Source of the DNA: JBBRRP01 sp038251425
Lineage (GTDB): Bacteria > Myxococcota_A > Polyangia > Polyangiales > Polyangiaceae
Direction of reading: 5' to 3'
Length of the DNA: 17,451 nucleotides
Assembly: GCA_038251425.1 (NCBI GenBank)
Contig: JBBSBI010000111.1
Span: 1 to 17,451 of the forward strand
The position numbers and the translations under genes were made by a program. Under the pieces are notes generated by a model that had not been told where the DNA came from, searched no databases, and saw only the letters and a program-made list of their open reading frames with translations. Positions 1 through 5,802 of this stretch are shown here, piece after piece; positions within the stretch are counted from its first letter, which is position 1; the number at the start of each line of letters is the position of its first letter.

Positions 1-1307
1 GACCAGCCGAGGAATACCATCCACATGCGGAACCAGCGTTGGCCGTACTTGGCGACGATGGCGGCCTCATTCTTCTTCCAGTTTTCGTACCACTTATGGA
101 TCGTGATCGAATAATGCACGCCGCAATTTTCGACGCGGTGCACTTCGAAGCCAGCGCGCTCGGCTTGGGAGACCACAAAGCCCAGTGGGCAGCTCGCATC
201 GGCGCCGGGGAAGATGTACTTCGCCATGAACAGCCCCCACACGAGGTCTTCGTAGTGCCAGGGGCGGCGGAGGCCGGCTATCTGCAGGTAGAAGATGCCA
301 TCATCTTCCAACATGCTGCGCACTTGCAGCAGGAATTGCTGGAAATTCTTGATACCGACGTGTTCGGCCATTTCCAGGCAGGTGATCTTGTCAAACTTGG
401 TGGCGGGAAGATTGCGATAGTCGTCCACGATGACGCGAACGCGGTCGCTCACGCCGGCTTTTTTGGCGCGCTCATTGGCCCAGTCAGCTTGCTCTTGGGC
501 GAGCGTGATGCCGGTGCTGTGAGAACCGTGGTTTTTAGCGGCGTGGGTGATGAGGGGGCCCCAACCACAGCCGATATCCAGATGGCGATCACCGGGCTTC
601 ATTTGTACGTAGCGGCAGACAGTTTCGAGCTTTCGCTCCTGGGCTGTTTCCAATGATTCACTTGGATCATTGAAGATGCCGCTCGTGTATGTCATCGATT
701 CGCCTAGGAACCAATTGTAGAAATCATTGCCCCGATTGTAGACGTGCGCGATATCGCTCTCGTCGGATTTGAGCGAATGGGTCACGTTTTGACCCAAAAA
801 TTCCCTGAAATAGAATTTTACATCGCCCCAGGTGAAGGCAAAGCGAAACAAGCGGTTGCGCTTCAGCAGCACTTCATACACGTCTTCTTTGAAGTCCAGC
901 TTCTCGGCCATGTAGGCCTCGTACAAGATCTCCATCGGGATGCGTTTGCCCTGCCAGCGAGCATTCTCAGCGTCGTCACGCCAGGAGAGGTACTGGCCCC
1001 AATCCTCGGCGGGGGCTCGGGACTGCGAGTATGAGCGATAGACCAAGGCGCCGAGTGGGAACACCACACCGAGGAGCGGTACGGCTAGCCAGGCCAGCGC
1101 GGCCACGAGCCAACTGCCTGTCAGCAACCAAGCCAGAACGGCGACCGCCGTCGGCACTGCCAAAAGGAACAGGATGTTTTGCTCCAACATCCAGAAAATG
1201 AAGGGCATCCCATGGGTGCGCCCCTGCTCGTCGTTTTCGGAGGCTTTCCGGCCGTGCGTGGGAACTTGGGAGACCTCGGGGGCGTTCAGTGCTGCAGAAT
1301 CTGTCAT
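1..1307 (-). CDS. Membrane-anchored cyclopropane-fatty-acid-synthase-like SAM methyltransferase (3' end beyond window)
   Basis: About 435 residues are visible; the C-terminus lies outside the left edge, probably only a few tens of residues away because the YGQRWFRMW-type end motif has been reached. The family transfers a methyl(ene) group from SAM to lipid acyl chains. Two hydrophobic segments (about residues 45-63 and 66-90) precede a soluble domain with YNRGNDFY at 190-197, the SAM-binding motif LDIGCGWG at 243-250 and an EMAEHVG motif that in CFA synthases carries the active-site Glu. The ATG at 1307 has AAGG about 8 bases upstream. The N-terminal helices and the FLGESMTYTSGIF stretch are more like fungal sphingolipid C9-methyltransferases than E. 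coli Cfa, which is soluble; that resemblance is from memory. It lies 128 bases after the kinase gene, in the same direction, so cotranscription is possible. Class assignment is firm; the lipid substrate is not known. Confidence 0.9.
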   Translation of the reverse strand, partial: MTDSAALNAPEVSQVPTHGRKASENDEQGRTHGMPFIFWMLEQNILFLLAVPTAVAVLAWLLTGSWLVAALAWLAVPLLGVVFPLGALVYRSYSQSRAPAEDWGQYLSWRDDAENARWQGKRIPMEILYEAYMAEKLDFKEDVYEVLLKRNRLFRFAFTWGDVKFYFREFLGQNVTHSLKSDESDIAHVYNRGNDFYNWFLGESMTYTSGIFNDPSESLETAQERKLETVCRYVQMKPGDRHLDIGCGWGPLITHAAKNHGSHSTGITLAQEQADWANERAKKAGVSDRVRVIVDDYRNLPATKFDKITCLEMAEHVGIKNFQQFLLQVRSMLEDDGIFYLQIAGLRRPWHYEDLVWGLFMAKYIFPGADASCPLGFVVSQAERAGFEVHRVENCGVHYSITIHKWYENWKKNEAAIVAKYGQRWFRMWMVFLGW

Positions 1308-1325
1308 TGTGGGCCTTGGGCGGTC

Positions 1326-1339
1326 GCGCAAAAGTGCGC
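1326..1339. repeat. Short inverted repeat upstream of the methyltransferase gene
   Basis: GCGCA and TGCGC form a perfect 5-bp inverted repeat around a 4-base loop, 19-32 bases before the methyltransferase start codon. There is no T-run on either side, so it does not look like an intrinsic terminator. It could be a small operator or chance in GC-rich DNA. The rest of the 1308-1435 gap shows nothing else I can support beyond a GGGGCCCC palindrome. Confidence 0.2.
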
Positions 1340-1435
1340 CAAAATATCCGCGGGGGGCCCCTTAAACGACGGATCGGGGCAAAAGTCCACTCCATCGAGC
1401 GGGAGAAAACGGGCAGCTCGGTCGGGGTTTGTGGC

Positions 1436-2359
1436 CTAGATCGACTGATTCAAGATGAAATCCACGACGCTGGGTTCCGGCAGGAAGGAAAGCTCATAGA
1501 CCGGCACACCGCACACCACGCGTTCCAGGGTTTCCAGGCAGGCCGCCATCAAGCCCTTGTCGTAGAACGGAATGAAGCTCGTTGAGAGCAGCCGGGCAAC
1601 GGCATGGGAATTCTCGACACGACAGACTTCGTGCTGCGACGCCTGTTTGAGAAAATAAAGAGCTGTCACCGGCACGCTCACCGCCTCACTGAAGGCTCCT
1701 TCGCCGTGCCAAGGCGTACCGTGCATCACCACTTGGCCTTCGTGGAAACGAAGCACCAGCCGATCATCACTCAAGACCCGAACCTTGGCGACATCTTGCC
1801 AAAGCCTCGAGATGGTGGTCTTCCCGCCGCCGGACTGGGCCGTGAAGATATAACCGCGCCCGTCCTCTGTCATCACGCCCGAAGCGTGGATTTCGATGCC
1901 CTCACGCGAGCACAAGAGATGTTCGAGTAAGAGCTCCCCGAGCGGGTACTCGAGGCCCGCTATCGGCTTATCGCGCGGAAAGCGCATTTCATCCAACAGC
2001 ACTTCGCCTTCGGTGAGTGCCGCGTTCACGCGGGCCACTTGATACGGCGCTTGCCCAAAACGAGGCGAGTGGCAGGAAAACATCAAGCTACCCTGGGGCT
2101 CGCGGAACAGCTTCCAACTCCCACCCGAATCGAAGATCGGTGGTGAAGCAGGCGCCGATGGCATCACCGAAACCCGACGCACCTGCAAATTGAGATCAGC
2201 TTTTTCATCCGTTTGGAAGTCAGAAAAAGCGCTCGGCATGATGATCGAGGAATCCCCCGCATGCACAAATCCAAGTGTTATCCCGCCGATGCGCAGCCCC
2301 ACCGAAGATTCAGCGCCGCGCGCGCGGGACGGCGGTGTTGGCTCCCACTCTTGCAGCAT
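1436..2359 (-). CDS. HPr-kinase-like P-loop protein of a RiPP cassette (ScmC/PadeK-like)
   Basis: A 307-residue protein with an HPr kinase/PEP carboxykinase-like fold. Visible signatures are a HASG motif at 158-161, the P-loop AQSGGGKTT at 174-182, an SDDR acidic pair at 197-200 and GTPWHGE at 214-220. Homologues in peptide clusters include the SynChlorMet protein ScmC and the lasso-peptide kinases PadeK/ThcoK, which phosphorylate a C-terminal Ser of their precursor. I place the start at the ATG at 2359, not at the upstream ATG at 2446: the upstream version overlaps the precursor gene and adds a basic, low-complexity 29-residue extension, whereas 2359 has GGGG about 7 bases upstream and follows the precursor stop by 11 bases. 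Same operon as pqqD-like, radical SAM and precursor. Substrate is inferred; a pseudo-kinase role is possible. Confidence 0.85.
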   Translation of the reverse strand: MLQEWEPTPPSRARGAESSVGLRIGGITLGFVHAGDSSIIMPSAFSDFQTDEKADLNLQVRRVSVMPSAPASPPIFDSGGSWKLFREPQGSLMFSCHSPRFGQAPYQVARVNAALTEGEVLLDEMRFPRDKPIAGLEYPLGELLLEHLLCSREGIEIHASGVMTEDGRGYIFTAQSGGGKTTISRLWQDVAKVRVLSDDRLVLRFHEGQVVMHGTPWHGEGAFSEAVSVPVTALYFLKQASQHEVCRVENSHAVARLLSTSFIPFYDKGLMAACLETLERVVCGVPVYELSFLPEPSVVDFILNQSI

Positions 2360-2370
2360 GCGAACCCCAG

Positions 2371-2556
2371 CTAACTCCCTGACGTCATGCAGCCGCCCGT
2401 GGTGCAATCGTCTGCCGCGGGGCCACTGATCCCAGCCATTTTGCATGCCCCGAGCACGGCTTCCTCCGGCCGAAGGGGTACGGCGGTAACCAGGGGCGAA
2501 ATGTAGCGGCGCTTCGGCTTCAGCTTAGGTGGTACGGGATCGTTTTCGTCAGTCAC
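2371..2556 (-). CDS. Candidate RiPP precursor peptide with Cys-containing C-terminal core (61 aa)
   Basis: A short peptide between the radical SAM and kinase genes, on their strand. It has a charged, Pro-rich leader (KPKRR at 12-16), a YISPLVTAVPL segment, then PEEAVLGACK (27-36) and a Gly-rich tail with three Cys residues at 35, 48 and 53, ending in TSGS. I recall short peptides next to radical SAM/PqqD genes with the same PEEAVL-x-x-C turn, but could not check this. The start is taken as the GTG at 2556 because GGAG sits six bases upstream; a TTG four codons earlier (2568) is possible but would put that GGAG inside the gene. Role as precursor is inferred from size, leader/core layout and position; the coding call itself is well supported by tight packing with its neighbours. 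Confidence 0.8.
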   Translation of the reverse strand: MTDENDPVPPKLKPKRRYISPLVTAVPLRPEEAVLGACKMAGISGPAADDCTTGGCMTSGS

Positions 2557-2562
2557 TTTGAA

Positions 2563-2566
2563 CTCC
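2563..2566 (-). promoter_or_regulatory. Shine-Dalgarno GGAG deciding the precursor start
   Basis: GGAG on the minus strand, six bases before the GTG at 2556, within TTTGGAGTTCAAAGTG. It favours GTG initiation over the upstream TTG at 2568, which would contain this motif in its own reading frame. Confidence 0.6.
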
Positions 2567-2593
2567 AAATGTACAATATATCGCGCACCCTGC

Positions 2594-3826
2594 TCAACTC
2601 CGCTGCATCACGGGCAGCGCCCGGCTCGTGCGTTGCTTGAGGATTGGCCTGTAGGTCGGTAGCTTGGAGGGGTGGCGTTCAGCAAGCAGCTTGGTATTTT
2701 CAAGCAACTTTTCGTGTTCGGCACCGCCCACGCAATACTCGCAATCCCCGTGGGGCGCCACCGCGTGACCAATAGCATGGGCGCGCAAATGGGCTGTCTC
2801 ACACAAGAAAGCGACGGGCTCTTCCGGATCTCCGGAATCCAGCTCGCCCTGGGCGGGACACATGCCGCAGATGTTCTTCAGCGTACAATTCGTGCATTTG
2901 GTAGTGCGGGTGCGCTGGCGTTCGCGCTTCCCGCGTAGGAAGGCCGTCCAGCCTTGACGAAACTCCCCGGACTTCAGGAAGAGTGTTTCCTTGGTGGAAA
3001 GCACGCACATTTCGAGGTTCCCGTGCGGGTCGACCGCGAACGAACGCACCCCGGCTCCGCAGTGATACATGTTGTTGGTGTCCCCAGCTGGTGCGGCAGC
3101 CCGTGCAAAATAGTCCTTCCAGGCGGCCACGCGCGCAGGATCGTCCAAATCCATCTCCACCAAATCACGAGGCTCAAGCCGCACGGCAAGCGGGCTCGAA
3201 GAACAATCGATGCGGGGATTGATCAGGCCATCGAATTTAAACGGCACGCCCAACTCTTCGGCCCAGCGCCGCATCAGCGGGATCTCTCCGCGATTCCGCG
3301 TGACGGCCACCGTCTTCAACTTCAATGGCAGCTTCCGCTCCAACAGCAAATGAATTGCCTTCACACAGCGAGCATAGGAGCCAGGCTTTCGCGTGAGCGC
3401 CTCGTAGGACTCCGCCGTGTAGCCATACAAAGTGATCTCAATCGAAAAGGGCCGGTACTCCGCGAGCACATCGGCAATCTTTTCGTCGATCAGAATCCCA
3501 TTCGTGAAGAGCGTGATCAGAAAGCCCTTCCCTTTGGCGTAGCGATAAATATCTAGGAAATCCTTGCGCGCAAATATTTCGCCACCCGTAAAAAGCAGCC
3601 ACATCGCGCCGGCTTCGGCTATTTCATCCAACAGTCGGAAATGCTGCTCCGTGGTGAGCTCGGCATTCTTGGCGGCTTGATCGCCCATCGGCAGATTGTT
3701 GTAACAGTGCTCACACGTGAGCGGGCAGCGGCGTGTCAATTCGATCGTAGCGGAGAGCGGGATACGGGCGTCGAAGCCCTTCTGCTTCATATCCTGGCTG
3801 AACTCGCCGTACGTGATGTTTTTCAT
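2594..3826 (-). CDS. Radical SAM/SPASM peptide-modifying enzyme
   Basis: A 410-residue enzyme. The radical SAM cluster motif is C34-x3-C38-x2-C41 (RCPLTCEHCY), with the GGE SAM-binding motif at 81-83. A SPASM-type set follows: C256, C274, C311, C314, C320, C323 and C342, sufficient to bind auxiliary iron-sulfur clusters. SPASM proteins typically act on ribosomal peptides, forming thioether or C-C links or epimers. Unusually, about 65 residues continue past the last SPASM Cys, with a further CEYC pair (362, 365). The gene begins in an ATGA overlap with the PqqD-like gene, implying translational coupling, and is followed after 37 bases by the precursor gene. The likely substrate is therefore that peptide; the chemistry cannot be read from the sequence. 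Confidence 0.95.
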   Translation of the reverse strand: MKNITYGEFSQDMKQKGFDARIPLSATIELTRRCPLTCEHCYNNLPMGDQAAKNAELTTEQHFRLLDEIAEAGAMWLLFTGGEIFARKDFLDIYRYAKGKGFLITLFTNGILIDEKIADVLAEYRPFSIEITLYGYTAESYEALTRKPGSYARCVKAIHLLLERKLPLKLKTVAVTRNRGEIPLMRRWAEELGVPFKFDGLINPRIDCSSSPLAVRLEPRDLVEMDLDDPARVAAWKDYFARAAAPAGDTNNMYHCGAGVRSFAVDPHGNLEMCVLSTKETLFLKSGEFRQGWTAFLRGKRERQRTRTTKCTNCTLKNICGMCPAQGELDSGDPEEPVAFLCETAHLRAHAIGHAVAPHGDCEYCVGGAEHEKLLENTKLLAERHPSKLPTYRPILKQRTSRALPVMQRS

Positions 3827-4119
3827 GGCTCGTCGCCAGACACTGCCTGGACGAGGCCCACATTCGATAGTGTTACAAGAAACGCGGAGACATCTGCGCT
3901 CGCTTGCTCTGCCGTTAGTTCGTATTGATCGAGGAGCGCCTGAACCAGGCTCTCTTCATTCACGCTCGCGCTGAGCTTGGACCACAGCACCGAGGCCGTT
4001 TCATTCAGTACGAAGACGGAAGCTAGGTCCGCGATGTCACCGCGCACGGGCACAATGACGCTCTCTTCGCCCAACTTACGAGTGACAGATTCCCCCCGCT
4101 GCCTGAAAAAGCGGTTCAT
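3823..4119 (-). CDS. PqqD-family RiPP recognition protein
   Basis: A 98-residue protein with the PqqD fold pattern: an N-terminal strand region, LNETASVLWSKL (38-49) as the characteristic helix, and a C-terminal helix around TAEQASADVSAFL. PqqD-type proteins (RiPP recognition elements) bind the precursor leader and hand it to a radical SAM partner. It is first in the minus-strand operon and overlaps the radical SAM gene by four bases, the usual sign of a working pair. No strong Shine-Dalgarno precedes the ATG at 4119; an inverted repeat sits there instead. Not a PQQ gene: no PQQ biosynthesis genes are nearby. Confidence 0.9.
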   Translation of the reverse strand: MNRFFRQRGESVTRKLGEESVIVPVRGDIADLASVFVLNETASVLWSKLSASVNEESLVQALLDQYELTAEQASADVSAFLVTLSNVGLVQAVSGDEP

Positions 4120-4134
4120 TAAGCAATAAGCTTA
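4120..4134. repeat. Inverted repeat abutting the PqqD start codon
   Basis: TAAGC-AATAA-GCTTA, a perfect 5-bp inverted repeat directly next to the PqqD-like start, in the divergent interval between that gene and the S24 peptidase-like gene. It is AT-richer than its surroundings. It may be an operator or affect ribosome access; chance is not excluded. Confidence 0.25.
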
Positions 4135-4237
4135 GCTGACCGGCTCGGAAGTACCAACCCACAAACCTCCCAGGAGCCTGCTTCGGAGTGGAACTATTTG
4201 CTGCGGAAGCCAGGCCAGATTCCGTTCTCTCAAGGAA

Positions 4238-4783
4238 GTGGCAACCTCACACGGCCTCCCAGCTCTGCTCATGGAACTTCGACAGCTGCTAGGCCGGCTG
4301 GGCAGAGGTGTGGGACCTGAGGAGCCTTCAGCGACCTCGGAACGCACGCTGATGCCTTCCTTCGTGGAGGAGCTGCTAAAAAGTGGGATGCGCGTGAACC
4401 TGCCGGCGATGGGTGGCAGCATGTTGCCGCTGATCGAGCCGGGGAGTGTACTCACTGTGGCGCCACTTTCCGGAGATCGCCCGAAAGATGGGAGTGTTGT
4501 CTTGTATCGGGACGGGCGCAGGCTCTTTGCCCACCGTATTCTGGCCCGCACCCGCGCCAGCATGCCGCCGGGGTATGACTATGCGTTTCGTGGCGATAAC
4601 CTGGCTGGCTACGATCGTCCCAGTCCGGGGCATCGGATCCTCGGCATTGTGGAGCGCGTACAGCCTCCCCGCATTCGCTATCGGCGCGGAACGGGTGTGC
4701 GCCGGGCACTCAGAACCGCCGCATGTTTCCTTGCCCAGAGAGCGGCCATGCGCTGGAATGGGCGCAGCGGCCTGCCGAGATAG
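4238..4783 (+). CDS. S24/S26-type peptidase-like protein, candidate leader peptidase
   Basis: A 181-residue protein carrying the signal-peptidase-like core: GGSMLPLIEPGS with candidate nucleophile S61, FAHRIL with H99 where Sec11/SipW-type enzymes have a catalytic His, and FRGDN at 118-121. No membrane helix is evident, unlike ordinary signal peptidases, so it is probably cytoplasmic. Proteins of this class occur in RiPP clusters with PqqD and nucleotidyltransferase genes, making leader removal plausible but unproven. The GTG at 4238 is the first standard start in the open frame and has AAGGA only three bases upstream; ATGs at 4271 and 4352 are alternatives, the last placing the start just before the core fold. 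It is transcribed away from the PqqD gene and its 3' end overlaps the opposing nucleotidyltransferase gene by 106 bases. Confidence 0.8.
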   Translation: MATSHGLPALLMELRQLLGRLGRGVGPEEPSATSERTLMPSFVEELLKSGMRVNLPAMGGSMLPLIEPGSVLTVAPLSGDRPKDGSVVLYRDGRRLFAHRILARTRASMPPGYDYAFRGDNLAGYDRPSPGHRILGIVERVQPPRIRYRRGTGVRRALRTAACFLAQRAAMRWNGRSGLPR

Positions 4784-5676
4784 AGCAAGAGCAGGCGCGA
4801 GCGGCGAGCTTCTTGGTGGCGGTGCGCCATTTTACCAACAGACGGGAAAGCGCTCTTAAGGATGAGCTGGGGCAGCGCACGCGGTGCGACGAACCACCAC
4901 ACGAGGAGCGACCTCCGATAGACTTCGGAGCCGTGCGCTTCGGCTTCAAGCGGGCCCGGCATCCAACGCAGCATGCCGGCAGCTCGCGCGCTGAGCGGCA
5001 TCTCGGGCGCACTTTTGAGCAAGCCCTGGGCCCAGGCTAAATGCAGACAGTACGGAAAAATACTCTCGGTATTGGTTGCCAGCATGAGTTGAGTGAGCTT
5101 CGAGAAATCGAGCTCGCTTTGCCAAGCTTCGTAGCTTCGAGCGAAATCCTCTAAGATCCGCAGCTCCATTCCGAGGTGTTGCACGTAATGGCTGGCTAGA
5201 TGGAGCAACGACAGCTCCTTGTTGAATACTGAGAGCTCAACATCGCGTTGCCGCCATACTTCGCGATTTTCCCAGAGCACGGCTTCGGAAACGCCAAGAT
5301 AGAGCGGGAAAGCATTCCAATGCAGCTCGACGATAAACGGCGCTCCACGCACGGGATTGCGGAACAGCGGATGTTGAAAATCATCCTTCAAATCAGCCGC
5401 CAAGGTGCGAAGCAACGGCGGATGATAGCCCAGCTCCGAAAGTGCCCGCGCCGCACGTTCGGCATCCGCGGAGCGCACCAAAATATCATTGTCGGCGATG
5501 CGCCGAGCTTCGATGCGGCCACCATTCCGCTCCAGCAAGGGCAAGCCCTTGAGAATGATCGCGTCGATCTGCAGCTCCGCGAGCACGTGCACGATGGCGA
5601 GAAGCTCCTCCTCCAACAGCGTGTTGTGCGCGAGCATCCGAAGCTCTTCGATTTGCACTGGGCTCATGCGTTTCAC
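4678..5676 (-). CDS. Nucleotidyltransferase-family protein (NTP_transf_5-like) of the RiPP cassette
   Basis: A 332-residue protein with the N-terminal signature of the uncharacterised nucleotidyltransferase family: ILKGLPLLER at about 41-50, then RRIADNDILVRS at 58-69 with the metal-binding acidic pair, followed by a VELHW motif around 115-119. The GTG at 5676 is preceded four bases upstream by GAGGAG, a strong ribosome site. Such proteins recur beside HPr-kinase-like and PqqD-like genes in peptide clusters; their reaction there is not established to my knowledge. The gene is separated from the PqqD operon by the oppositely directed peptidase gene and ends inside it. It shares a 126-base divergent gap with the C25 protease gene. 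Confidence 0.85.
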   Translation of the reverse strand: MKRMSPVQIEELRMLAHNTLLEEELLAIVHVLAELQIDAIILKGLPLLERNGGRIEARRIADNDILVRSADAERAARALSELGYHPPLLRTLAADLKDDFQHPLFRNPVRGAPFIVELHWNAFPLYLGVSEAVLWENREVWRQRDVELSVFNKELSLLHLASHYVQHLGMELRILEDFARSYEAWQSELDFSKLTQLMLATNTESIFPYCLHLAWAQGLLKSAPEMPLSARAAGMLRWMPGPLEAEAHGSEVYRRSLLVWWFVAPRALPQLILKSAFPSVGKMAHRHQEARRSRLLLLYLGRPLRPFQRMAALWARKHAAVLSARRTPVPRR

Positions 5677-5802
5677 GACACTCCTCTATGCGACCATTTT
5701 CCCGGTAAGATAAACCCGTACAGACTTCTCGGCCGGATTTGAATGGGTTTGGGTGCGCCGATTGTTAAAGGAGAAGCCGAATTGTGCCGTTCAGAGTGAA
5801 GT

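Noticed and set aside
39..656. 205-codon plus-strand reading frame
   Set aside because: It is the exact antisense register of the methyltransferase, whose minus-strand translation has clear SAM-binding and CFA-family motifs.
2360..2446. N-terminal extension of the kinase from the ATG at 2446
   Set aside because: It overlaps the precursor gene, is low in complexity and rich in Arg/His/Gly, and the ATG at 2359 has a better ribosome site and normal spacing.
2954..3556. 200-codon plus-strand reading frame
   Set aside because: It is a shadow of the radical SAM gene and has no recognisable motif.
4132..4563. 143-codon minus-strand reading frame opposite the peptidase gene
   Set aside because: Ser/Arg/Pro-rich composition typical of an antisense shadow; the plus strand encodes clear peptidase motifs.
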